Shown here one piece after another: positions 11,065 to 20,999 of a stretch of DNA of 64,000 bases. This DNA comes from Sorex araneus (Eukaryota > Chordata > Mammalia > Eulipotyphla > Soricidae): positions 12,383,811 to 12,447,810 of the forward strand of contig NC_073302.1 of assembly GCF_027595985.1 (NCBI RefSeq), given 5' to 3'. A program made the position numbers and the translations under genes. The notes under the pieces are model-generated. The model was given only the letters and a program-made list of their open reading frames with translations. It ran no database searches and was not told where the DNA came from. Position 1 is the first letter of the stretch, and every line of letters begins with the position of its first letter.

Positions 11065-12170
11065 CTACAAGTAAGAAGAAAAAAGTGAGTTTTATTTTTC
11101 AGACAACCTATAAAACATTAGTTCATATATACAAAATAGCATGTGATGGATTGTCTCAATAGATATATATTGTCTAAGAAACTATGTTGAAACTAGGTAC
11201 AGCAACATTGGCCAGTTATAGAGTCTGAGACTGTCAGCCATTCAAGTTAGTTAGCAAATATTAATAACACATAACAGAGTAAGGCAATTAGAAAGGCTTA
11301 TATTTAAAACAATCAAAAATAGAATGATGAATATTCAAGGTGTGTTAAACTCCTCACTTTCCTTCTCTCCGAGTGAAACTTCTAGGATAATTTTCAGGCA
11401 AAGTCTCCATGCTATGCTCAAAAAGTTTTCTCGATTTCCTGTCATATTCAGGATCAACTCACAATACATCAGGAAATGTCATAGCAATGTCCTCTGACCT
11501 CTTCAATGTCTCCTCTCCATGAAGACTCCTAACAAGGATCCACAAGGCTGTGTGGAGCCATTTACCTTCCCATCAAAACTACCTGAACCCAAACCTGTCT
11601 GTCCCAGACAGTATATCTTGATGCAAAGTAACATATCAAAGCTTCGACTCTATCATTCTGGAGTGTTTCTGAGACATTCCTCTGTGAGCAAGCCATTATT
11701 TGGTCCAGTCCTACACCTTGATTTTCATGTCTCCAAACCTCTGCTTCTTCTCAGATGCCAAGACATAGTTCAGCTTCTATCTGTCAATCTTCCCAGTGGT
11801 ATTCTAAAAGACCAAGATCAGAACCTGCCTTCATTCTTTAGCACTTTCTTCTAGAATAATTAGTAGCTATCTTTGGTTTCATTTCTCCTTAGATCTGTTT
11901 TTCAATTGGTCTTGTATTTTCTTTACCTGGTTTATTTTATTCAACTGAAAAATCAGTTATTATCTGTATAATCATGATGGTGACTCAAGTTTTCTAAGCT
12001 TCACTCTCTCATGTATGAGGAGAGGTGAAAATCATTGTAAGGTTGTCATAATAATGCATGTCATGGTCCTCTTACATAACACAAACACGTGCTCTACCTG
12101 CCCATGCTTCACAGCTACCAAGAAGACACACACATTTAACAGAATTGCATAAAGAAAGAGTCTTCCCCTT
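11065..12170. other. C5 intron 4, first part: nothing recognised
   Basis: Between exon 5 and the L1 remnant I see no clear repeat or exon. An open frame at 11519-11854 (plus strand) has no recognisable motif and is most likely chance. Confidence 0.5.
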
Positions 12171-12174
12171 TATT

Positions 12175-12900
12175 CCACTTCTGAGATTCCTTTATTCCCA
12201 GAATGGAATTACTGTGTCAAATGAGAACTCAATTTCTAGATTCCTGAGGAATGTCCATATTGTTTTCCAAAGAGGTTAGACCAGTCGGCATTCTCACCAA
12301 CAATTAAAGAGAGTTCCTTTCTCCACATTCATGCCAGCACTGGTTTTTATTGTTCTTTTTGATGTGTGCCAGTCTCTGTGATATGAGTTTATATCTCATT
12401 GTTTTGACTTGCATCTCCCTGTAGATTAAATGTAGAGCATTTTATCGTGTGCCTTTTGACCATTTGTATTTCTTCTTTGAGGTAGTTTCTGTTCATTTTT
12501 TTCCTCCATTTTTTGATGGGGTGGGATGCTTTTTTTCTTGTGAAGTTCTATCAGTGCCTGATAGATCTTGGATATCCACCCCTATTTGGTGGTTATTGGG
12601 TGAATGATGTTTCCCATTCAGTGGTCTGTCTCTGTATCTTGGTCACCATTTCTTTTGAGATGCAAAAGCTTCTTAGTTTAATGGAGTTCCATTTGTTTAT
12701 CTTTGCTTTCACTTGCGTGGTAGGTGTTGTTTCATCTTTGAAGATGCCTTTAGCTTCAGTGTCAAGGAGGGTTCTGCCTACATTTTTCTCCATGGAGCTA
12801 TGGACTCAGGTCTGATATTTAGATACAACTGAAATTCAACCATGAACAGCTTTGGAACCATGTATCTCACAATGATTCAATAAAAATAAATAATTTATTT
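12175..12900 (-). mobile_element. L1 ORF2 C-terminal remnant, antisense
   Basis: Antisense match to the end of L1 ORF2 (compare 24145-25345), including TTTGATGTGTGCCAGTCTCTG and ATTTTTTGATGGGGTGGGAT. It is frame-damaged. The last 80 bases are a sense L1 tail (CTCACAATGATTCAATAAAA). Confidence 0.75.
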
Positions 12901-12939
12901 AAAAAAAAGGTTGCCAATTGGATAAGATAATACTGAAAT

Positions 12940-13085
12940 TGGGGGCAGAGGTATAGAGCAGCGAGTAAGGTGTTTGCCTTGCACCCAACTAACCTGGGTT
13001 TGATCCCATGGCATCAGGAGTGATCCCAGAGCACAGAGCCAGGAATAAGCCCTGAGCACAGCCAAGTATGGTCCCCAAACCAAAA
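12940..13085 (+). mobile_element. SOR-type SINE
   Basis: Sense, diverged: GCGAGTAAGGTGTTTGCCTT, AACCTGGGTTTGATCCCATG and AGAGCCAGGAATAAGCCCTG. Confidence 0.75.
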
Positions 13086-13404
13086 TAAATACACAAACAT
13101 TTAAATTGGTACCTTGTACACATAATTGATGTACTATTGTAGCTTTGAAATAAGTTTTGTCACATTTGACCAGAGATAAAAGAATGAAAACTCTTTATTA
13201 ATATGATAAAATCATCGAAGTGAAATTTTTTATTTAAAATTTAGAAAAACTAAATATTAAGTCACATTAATTACAATGTTACTTGTGATTGCATTTCAGG
13301 CATTCTATATTCCAACACCAATCCCACCCCCAGTGCTGATTTCCCTCTGCCAATGTCCCCAAGTTCCCACCAGCCTGCCTCCTTGACAGGCACTGTCTTG
13401 CTTG

Positions 13405-13570
13405 TTCGTTTGTTTGGGGCTATACCCAGTGGTGCTCAGCATGTACTCTTATGTCTGTGCTCAAGATCATTCCTGGAAGCTTGAGGAACTATATGCAGTG
13501 CTGGGGATAGAACCCAGGTGGACTTCACACAAGGTGAAATCCCTATCCACTGTACTATTGTTCTGGACAG
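13405..13570 (-). mobile_element. SOR-type SINE
   Basis: Antisense, diverged: GGGGCTATACCCAGTGGTGC, GCTGGGGATAGAACCCAGGT and TGTACTATTGTTCTGG. An antisense L1-tail scrap precedes it (13310-13395). Confidence 0.7.
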
Positions 13571-13631
13571 GCACTTTTTTAGTTTGGTTGTTGTAGTCCC
13601 AATCTCTTACTTGAAGTATATTTGGCTCTGT

Positions 13632-13706
13632 AGCATATATATATATGTATATATATACATATATATGTGTGTGCATGTATATATATGTATATATATACTG
13701 AAAATA
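13632..13706. repeat. AT/GT-rich simple repeat
   Basis: Alternating TATATATGTATATATA sequence in C5 intron 4. Confidence 0.8.
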
Positions 13707-14337
13707 TGATTCAGCTTATCATAAATTATTTTTGTATTAAAGCCAGTTATAGAAAAGAAGAACAAATACAATTAATGGTATATAAAATTATTAATATATA
13801 TAAACCACATATGTACATGTATATGCATGCCTATACCATATCTCTATACCACCAATGTACTCGAGGTCCCTGCCCTCTTCCCCTGAACATTCATTCCCTC
13901 CTGTCATTCTTCTATACACATCAAGGTTAATTTTGATTTTAACCACAGGCAGTTCATTGCAACTTGGATGAAACTAGAGTTTTATGATCAGGGAAGTACG
14001 TCAGAAGGAGCAGAACAAACACTGGATGATACCTCTTTTGTGGTATATAAAGAAACAGGACAGGAAAATTTCAAGTATTAGATGATGGTAGATTCTTGCC
14101 CCTGATGACGGAACTAAGAATGTCAAGTAAGTGGGGAGACATACTAGGGGGAGACAGATAAAATGGACCAAACGTAACATAATGACATCGGTGGTGGGCA
14201 CTCTGGTGATAATTAGGTAGGGTACTTATCCATTAAAACCATTAGTGTTGACACTATTGCAGATATGTGACCCAAATATAGTAATAAAATATATTTTTTT
14301 AAGTTTGTCAATACTGTAGTGTGGCAGGCCGGGAGGG

Positions 14338-14346
14338 AGTGTGTGT

Positions 14347-14396
<50 letters not shown>
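14338..14396. repeat. (GT)n microsatellite
   Basis: About 28 GT units with two interruptions (GTAT). Located in C5 intron 4, about 180 bases from exon 4. Confidence 0.95.
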
Positions 14397-14398
<2 letters not shown>

Positions 14399-14570
14399 TG
14401 GGGTAAGGGGTAGTGTAGATCTTGAAACATTGGTGGAAGGATACTGTCACTGTGGCTGTAGGCTTGGAAGATTTGTATGCCTGAACCTAAGTTATTAACA
14501 GCATTATATATAATGGGTTTCAAATAAAATCTCAAAAGAAGGAAAAATTTTAAAGTAATGCCATACTCAC

Positions 14571-14641
14571 TATAAAAGTTAAGGTAACTTCTCTTTGAGC
14601 TGGTTTTAGGTCTTCATCAAATGCATAAACTCTAACGTTTA
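14571..14641 (-). CDS. C5: C5 exon 4 (MG2)
   Basis: 71 bases, acceptor TTTTACAG, donor GTGAGT. It encodes VNVRVYAFDEDLKPAQRE followed by VTLTFI, which matches the short fourth exon of human C5 almost throughout. It starts in phase 1 and ends in phase 0. Confidence 0.92.
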
Positions 14642-15265
14642 CTGTAAAAGAAAAGTCATTATAGAAAACTTTTTAAACTATGAATGAGAGATATTAATAA
14701 GCCTTGAGTATATGACCATGAAACTTAAAATAAAAAATACAAAATAAAGAAGTGCACATTTAAGCAGCAGATTGATTAGAATATTGAATAGAAACACCAT
14801 GTTGACATAGAAATAATTTTTTCACAGAAATCCTCATAGGTTCACTTAAATATTTCTATTAAAATAAAAATATGATTCAGCTTATTATAAATTATTTTTT
14901 ATCAAGGCAGCTTGCAAAAAAGAAGAAAAAAGATGAAAATGGTAAATTAAGTTATTGTAGACAAGGAAGAATGGTGCATAATGGTGTCAGCAGAATGAGC
15001 AAAGCACCGGACAACAAATCTGAGAATCTGAGGTTACCATAATCATTCTCTTTAAGCACGGTTCATAAAATATGCTGAATTCAGTCTACATCCAAAACTA
15101 AACCTTCTTTACCTCCTGTGAGCTTACTATAAGAAAAGATTGACTGGGGGGAAAAAGATTAAAATGATTTCTAGTTGTGGTACAAAGGCAAGCATTGCTT
15201 TGGTTTTCGCAACTTAGTTCAACACCGTCATTGTTAGTTAGTTCAACTTAGTTCAAAACTGAAGA
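14642..15265. other. C5 intron 3, first part: nothing recognised
   Basis: AT-rich intron sequence, followed by a heavily degraded SINE remnant at about 15270-15390 (ACGGGCTGGAGTGC, GTTTGATCCCAT). No exon is seen. Confidence 0.5.
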
Positions 15266-15778
15266 TAGATCAACGGGCTGGAGTGCATGTTTGAATGCAA
15301 TAGTTTGATCAAACCATGTTTGATCCCATCCCATCCCATGCTTGCCCCTTGCCAAGTGGGTACAGCCCCAGAGAAAAATAATTAAATTGAAATATCATTT
15401 GTAAAAAGAATAAAAATGAGTTTATTTCAAGTTATAATTTTGTCTCCATGTTAACTTTCTGTTCCATAATACATCAGTTCAGGTTTTAAAAACATTTTGA
15501 AAAAAGAAATTGGCATGATCCTAAAGTTTTTTTCTATTTTATACTGATATGTTTCTCATTTTTTGCTTTTATAATTTATAACTTAACTTTTGGTTCATCA
15601 ATTCTTAACCATTCTATATGGTATAAGTTGAGAATTAACTTCATTGGCGGGGGGGTAGGGGGACACAAAAATAAGTCATTGTCCTGATTTATCCATTAAT
15701 CAACTATCTTTCCCCCATTACCATGCCCCAGATTAAAATTTACTCTTAAACCTTAAAGTCTCCAATAAAATAAGTATT

Positions 15779-16010
15779 CACTGTTATCCTGTTGCTCATC
15801 GATTTGCTTGAGCACCAGTAACATTTCCATTGTGAGACTTGTTGTTACTGTTTTTGGCATATTGAATATGCCATGGGTAGCTTGCCAGGCTCTGCCATGT
15901 GGGAGAGATACTCTCAGTAGCTTGCAAGTCTCTCAGAGAGGGGCAGAGGAATCAAACCCGAGTCAGTCATGTGCAAGGCGAACGCCCTACCTGCTGTGTT
16001 ATTGCTCCAG
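15779..16010 (-). mobile_element. SINE, long type
   Basis: Antisense, from CACTGTTATCCTGTTGCTCA to TGTTATTGCTCCAG, with the CATATTGAATATGCCATGGG motif. Confidence 0.88.
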
Positions 16011-16406
16011 CATTAAAAACAATAAACAAAGCAAAATAATAGGTTGGAAAATCAACACACAAAATGTGTAGCATTCTATATGCAAATTGAGTACTTGTAG
16101 AGAAACAGACAACAACAAAATCAGTTCAACGGTGGTGAAAAATCAAGTACCTAAGAGTCAATTTACAAAAAAAGTGACACTATGATACCGATGAGAGGCA
16201 TTTGAGGCCACTGAACATGGCCAGAGTAACCTGCATGGCAGTGTCCAAGCACCCACATCCCTGGACCCTAGCACTGTACCACTCGCCTGACTATCACTGG
16301 GAATGGTCCCAGCACCCCTGAGCACTGCTTGGGAGCCCTGACCACTAAAGAAGATACAAGACTTATACATAAACAGCTTTAGATACATTTAAAAGACATA
16401 GCTGAG

Positions 16407-16580
16407 GGGCTGGAGCAATAGCACAGCGGGTAGGGCATTTGCCTTGCACGCGGCCGACCCGGGTTCGATTCCCAGCATCCCATATGGTCCCCTGAGTACT
16501 GCCAGGAGTAATTCCTGAGTGCATGAGCCAGGAGTAACCCCTGTGCATCGCCGGGTGTGACCCAAAAAGCAAAAAAAAAA
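16407..16580 (+). mobile_element. SOR-type SINE, full length, young
   Basis: Sense and close to consensus, with perfect B box GGTTCGATTCC, CCATATGGTCCCCTGAGTAC and a pure A tail. The 16-base duplication AAAAGACATAGCTGAG at 16391-16406 and 16581-16596 flanks it exactly. The host site is itself part of an L1 fragment. Confidence 0.95.
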
Positions 16581-16599
16581 AAAAGACATAGCTGAGAAC

Positions 16600-17320
16600 A
16601 CACGGAAAAGGAAGAGAATTCCCATACTTATGTATTGGAATAGTTAACAAAATTAAAACGACCATTCTTCCCAAAGCATTATACAAAGTCTGTGCAATCC
16701 CTATCAAAATGGAGGATATGGTGCGAGAGGAAACTTCAACCACTGTTGGTGGGAATGTTGTGATCAGGTTGTTTCTATGAAAAACAGTTTAGAGACTTCT
16801 CATGAAATTAAAAAGAAAACTCTCATCTAACCCAGTGATTCCACTCCTTGGCTTCTATCCCAAGAACACATAAACGTTATATGCATACTTTTGTCCAAAG
16901 CAGCAATATTTAAGATAGCTGAGATTCAGAAAGAACCCAAGTATCCAACAACAGTCAATGATTTAAAATGTGGTAGCAGAAAACTATTCAGCTATAGGAA
17001 AAGATTGCATCATGAAATTTTCTGCTATGTGGATGGACCTAGAGAGTATCCTGCTGAACAAAGTCTGAGGGAATGGGACAGACACAGAATGATCTCTCTC
17101 ATGTGTGGAATATAAGGAGGGACAGTAGGAGTATAGCAAGTATCCAGGGAGTAACAGAAACTCAGAACTGGTCTTCAGGGGGAATTGGGTGAATAAGGTG
17201 GGAAAGGGAGAATGCTTGGACAACAGAGGAGTGAGCAGACACTCTGGGGGTAGCGGTGGTGTTTATACACAATTATCATCATTAACAATATTTTAAGCCC
17301 CCATGCCTAAAATAAAATTT
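16600..17320 (+). mobile_element. L1 3' part (ORF2 end and 3' UTR), decayed
   Basis: Sense. Codons equivalent to the ORF2 C-terminus are visible (CATCATGAAATTTTCTGC, GGGACAGACACAGAATGATC), followed by an L1 tail. Many stops and frameshifts. Confidence 0.7.
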
Positions 17321-17473
17321 AGGAAAAAATTTTGTGGTTTATCTGTAGCACCACATTATCTGTAATCTCCTGGCACAATGAGGAATAATTCCACAGCACA
17401 GAGCCAGGAGTGGGGCCTGAGCACTGCTGAGTGTGGCCCGAACAACAACAAGTTGTGGCATTTACCTGTGATG

Positions 17474-17702
17474 AAGGGCTGGAGCGATAGCCTAGTGGCT
17501 AGGGTATTTGCCGTGCACGCGGCCAACCTGGGTTCTATTCCTCCACCCCTTTTGGAGAGCCCGGCAAGCCACCAAGAGTATCTCGCTCACACGGCAGAGC
17601 CTGGCAAGCTACCCGTGGCTTGTAAAAACAAGTCTCACAATAGAGACGTTACTGGTGCCCTCTCGAGCAAATCGATGAGCAATGGGATGACAATGATACA
17701 GT
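17474..17702 (+). mobile_element. SINE, long type (left arm of inverted pair)
   Basis: Sense, AAGGGCTGGAGCGATAGCCT to GGGATGACAATGATACAGTG. Only about 12 bases separate it from an opposite copy at 17715-17954. Confidence 0.9.
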
Positions 17703-17714
17703 GAAACTCTCTTT

Positions 17715-17954
17715 GTAGCACTGTCACACTGTTGTCCCGTTGTTCATTGATCGTTTGAGCGGGCACCAGTAAAGTCTCTATTGTGAGACTTGTTGTTACT
17801 GTTGTTGGCATATCGAATATGACATGGGGAGCTTGCCAGGCTCGTTGTGCGGGCGAGATACTCTCGGTGGCTCTCCAAAAGGGACAGAAGAATCAAACCC
17901 TGGTTGGCTGCCTGCAAGGCAAACTGCCTACCTGCTGTGCTATCGCTCCAGTCC
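17715..17954 (-). mobile_element. SINE, long type (right arm of inverted pair)
   Basis: Antisense, GTAGCACTGTCACACTGTTG to TGCTATCGCTCCAGTCC. With its neighbour it forms a near-complete inverted repeat of about 230-base arms in C5 intron 3. Confidence 0.9.
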
Positions 17955-18132
17955 TTAAATTTTCTCAACTATAATAAAACATGAAATCTTTCTTTATTTA
18001 CAGCACAATTGGAACTAGAGTCTCATATTCAATAAGTCACAGGGAGAAGGACAATTCTAAATGATTTTATTTACATTGTTTAGTAAGGAAGAAAAGCAAT
18101 GGAATAGACAGTATATACTAATAACTGTATAT

Positions 18133-18671
18133 AACGATCATGATCACGAAATCCCGTTAATCATCGATTTCTCGAGCTGGCTCAGTAACCCCTTAATTCG
18201 TCCTTTCCCTGAGATCTTAGAAGTCTCTCTCAACTCTGCCCTCCCAATGATGTCACACTGGAGGCTCTTTCAGGGTCAGGGGAATAAGATCCAGCTTGTT
18301 ACTGGCTTTAGCATATGAATACACCATGGGAAGCTTGCAAGGCTGTTTCATGTGGGCAGGGAACTCTCAGAAGCTTGCCAGTTTCTCCCAGAGGGAGAAG
18401 AAGGCTACAAGATATTGCTTCTGGGAGCTTGCTTTTAAGTCTCTGGATGTTGGCCATTGATGGGATTACACACACCTGAGTTCCTCTGCTAGTACCTGCA
18501 TGCGTGAGGCCTGTCTGAACATGTGGAGAGGGGTCTCAGGCATGGCTGTGGCTAGGTTCTGGTGGTCTTCGGCTGCCGGGAGCTCTGCTCAGGGTGGGGA
18601 GGGAAGCTGGAGCCCAACCCCTCTGAGGGGCCCCCGGGGAAGATAGCCAGGCATACGGCAAGAGACTCATA
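18133..18671 (-). mobile_element. Long SINE-related composite repeat, copy 2
   Basis: Antisense. Shares with 5863-6494 the reversed SINE tail and the extra module (CTCTGGATSTTGGCCATTGA, TGGGATTACACA, CTGAACATGTGGARAG, GTCTGAACATG). It is flanked by similar CAGTATATACTA sequences on both sides. Confidence 0.6.
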
Positions 18672-18978
18672 ACAGTATATACTACTAATAAGTATATAAC
18701 AGTAAATACTAATAACAAACTCTTAAGTTTAACTACAGAACTGAAATTACCAATCATTTGTGAGTAAAGGCTTGGATATAAGGAAGAAATGGTCCAGAAG
18801 TCACATTAGGACACTTGTGGTGGTGGCACGATGGCGGGGGGGAGTCGGAGAGAGGTCATGTCTTTGGCACTTTGGTGGTGGTAGAGGTGCAATAACTCTG
18901 CCACCAAAATCATAGTTATTTGCACTTATTATAATTATATTTCCTCAAGTATAATTTTTTAAAAATCCCACCTCATAC

Positions 18979-19144
18979 CTGATGTTTGATCTGGAGAGTA
19001 AATAGATTTATCTGTCTCAATAAAGATGAGTCCATTGTTATAACGAAGTGGAATTTTTGTTGTTTTGGAAAAATGAGCACATACAACTTCTAAGTACACA
19101 TGTGAAATTGCATTTGGTCTTCCAGGCAAATCTTTTTCTTCTAT
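18979..19144 (-). CDS. C5: C5 exon 3 (MG1 end, MG2 start)
   Basis: 166 bases, acceptor ACAG, donor GTATGA. It encodes DLPGRPNAISHVYLEVV, then AHFSK, YNNGLIFIETDK and YSPDQ. The TDK-x-x-Y-x-P-x-Q motif at the MG1/MG2 boundary is a hallmark of the C3/C4/C5/A2M family. The exon has an added cysteine (VVCAHFSK, where human has serine). It ends in phase 1. Confidence 0.92.
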
Positions 19145-19832
19145 CTGTTAAAATATCAATATTTTAATATTAATTGTACAAATAAGTGTATGTGGCCCTT
19201 TTCAGACATACTGATATGGTCAGAAATCTATACTAATAGGTTCATGGACATTTGTTTCATATTCCTTGAACAAAGGCTTCACATATTTGTCTGAGAAAAA
19301 GTTTGCTTGCTTTGATATATATTTTAGCAAAATAATTATTTTCCAGAATCAGGTATGTTTCCTAAAATATTAGCATAATTTAGTAAAACATATGTTCAGA
19401 ATGGAATGTTCTCCATTCTATAAATATTTTGGAACAAGAGATACATAATATATATCTCTCTCCAGATGTATTTTCTTTCTAATATTATATGAAATTTCAT
19501 TATATAAGTAATCTTTTCCTAACATTCATCATGTAACTGAGACAGTTTCAAAATTGGTTTTGTTTTCAAGTATCCAAACCTTTTCTCATCAATAATTTTT
19601 ATCTGATACATTCCGATTTGTGTATATTTACATGAACCACAAATCAAAAGCAAATTCCATAACATTTTATTCTGACCTGAATATATAAACATGGGCTATT
19701 TCCACTCATCAACCATTGCACACACTTTTGTACTGTGTATCATATCTTTATCTATATGTACAACAGATGAGTACATTAGTGATGCATGTGCTTTACAAGG
19801 AGAAATTAGACACGACGAGAAAATATACATAC
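19145..19832. other. C5 intron 2, no feature recognised
   Basis: AT-rich intron of about 690 bases between exons 2 and 3 without recognisable repeats. Confidence 0.6.
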
Positions 19833-20025
19833 GATTAAGCTTGCAAAGTCTTGGAATTTATTTTCTGGAGATAAATTAACTTGCCTACGGGAATATATGG
19901 AATTTTTGTCAGGATAACTTTTAATAGCAACAGACACAGCAAACGGTTCTGTATATCCATGAGCTTGAATCACTACTTTCTCAGAGGCACCAATACAGAC
20001 CACTTTAGGTGCGAAGACAACATAC
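19833..20025 (-). CDS. C5: C5 exon 2 (MG1)
   Basis: 193 bases, acceptor CTTGCAACAG, donor GTATGT. The translation runs YVVFAPKVV, then GASEKVVIQ, GYTEPF, IKSYPDK and PENKFQ, matching the first macroglobulin domain of human C5 residue by residue with no gap. It starts in phase 2 and ends in phase 0. One extra cysteine (VVCIGAS) replaces an arginine-containing stretch of human C5. Confidence 0.92.
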
Positions 20026-20239
20026 CTGTTGCAAGAGCAAAATTATAGAGATATTCTTTTAATAAAATATAATATTTAATTTTTTACCTAAGAAAAGCAA
20101 GACACATAATCAATGGTTCATGCACTTGCAGTACATATTTTATTTCTCAAGGTGTATTTTTTGTACACTAAAACTAGCAGACTCCAGAGAACATCTTAAG
20201 ATGCTTTTTTATGGAAGCAGATAAAAGGCAATTGGCTCT

Positions 20240-20560
20240 CTATCTCCAGGGGAATGTTTAATTGAGTCCCCTAAAGATACTGAGATAGGGATTATGAACT
20301 GGACGGCTCATGAGCATGAGTTCATAATGATCCAGAGATGCCTCTGGACCTTGCACCAGGACGATTTCACCTGGGTGCCTCAGATTGAACAGGCATTGGC
20401 CCTCCACCTGTCCCCTTTGGGTCCCGGCAGCCAAAAACTTCCAGAACTCAATGAAAACACCCGGTATGTGGGACCAGTGACTGCTAACTCCAGGTCTCAA
20501 GGGACCGGGAACAGGCCACTCCTTCCCATCTCCATGAAACATTTTAAATCAAAATACTAA
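20240..20560. repeat. Unclassified moderately GC-rich block in C5 intron 1
   Basis: A GC-richer island in AT-rich intron 1, with CCCGGCAGCCAAAAACTTCC. A loosely similar string (CCCCAGCAGTCAAAAACTTTC) occurs at about 58597, suggesting an interspersed repeat. The open frames on both strands here show no known protein motif. Confidence 0.3.
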
Positions 20561-20786
20561 TCAGCAAGTTATGCCTCTTGAATACCTGGATATCATCTTA
20601 TATTAGGACACAAATCATGCCAGGCCAGTAACAGCATTGATCAATAGATACAAGTGGACATTTTCATAAGTAGGAGGTTAATTTTTAGAAGTAGGAAATT
20701 AACATTTTAGGGCATGAACTAAATTTTGCTTCCTCTATAACTACTACACAAACATTTGCAAATAAAATATGAAATCCTTCACTTAC

Positions 20787-20851
20787 ATTTGCTCCTGTCC
20801 CCAACTTCTTCCCAAGTAGAAAAATATACATATTATGCTTAAGATATCCAT
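20787..20851 (-). CDS. C5: C5 exon 1 (start codon and signal peptide)
   Basis: The start codon is in a good context (gccATGg) and is followed by 21 codons, then a consensus donor (AT|GTAAGT). The peptide is MDILSIICIFFYLGRSWGQEQ minus its last residues as the mature start: a hydrophobic core followed by SWG and then QEQ. In human C5 the signal peptide likewise ends in TWG and the mature chain starts QEQ. The exon ends in phase 2 and exon 2 supplies the missing base. This start is chosen because length, cleavage motif and phase all agree with C5, and a promoter-like region lies just upstream. Confidence 0.9.
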
Positions 20852-20950
20852 GGCTGGGAAACTATTAAATTGTGCTTGTAGGGTATCTCTTTTCATGAGC
20901 TCTATTTAAAAGGTTTATTTAAATGAGTGTTCAGGTTAATAATTAATGTC
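20852..20950 (-). promoter_or_regulatory. Putative C5 promoter: HNF1 site and TATA-like box
   Basis: Directly upstream of the start codon. GGTTAATAATTAAT at 20934-20947 matches the palindromic HNF1 consensus (GGTTAATNATTAAC) at all but one defined position, 83-96 bases before the ATG. HNF1 drives liver genes, and C5 is mainly made in liver. A TATA-like ATTTAAATAA on the minus strand (20915-20924) would place transcription start about 35-45 bases before the ATG, giving a short leader. Binding and start site are inferred. Confidence 0.55.
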
Positions 20951-20999
20951 TGAGAGTTTGTTCACTTAAGTAAGAAACCCAATCATTTACAGGATAACC

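Larger units (their letters stand above)
255..20851 (-). other. C5: C5 gene, 5' part: exons 1-11 with introns
   Basis: Span of eleven consecutive coding exons on the minus strand, in correct order from the start codon at 20851 to exon 11 at 255. The joined exons give 1257 bases, 419 codons without a stop, and every exon-exon phase matches. The product is the first part of the C5 beta chain: signal peptide, then macroglobulin domains MG1 to MG4. C5 is a secreted liver plasma protein of the A2M/C3/C4/C5 family. Its cleavage releases the anaphylatoxin C5a and leaves C5b, which nucleates the membrane attack complex. The gene continues beyond the left edge. Overall identity to human C5 (from memory) is only about half, with several short deletions. 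Confidence 0.9.

Noticed and set aside
20258..20560. Overlapping 88-94 codon open frames on both strands in C5 intron 1
   Set aside because: Both strands are open in a GC-rich repeat-like block. There is no motif, no splice context, and a loosely similar string occurs elsewhere in the window.
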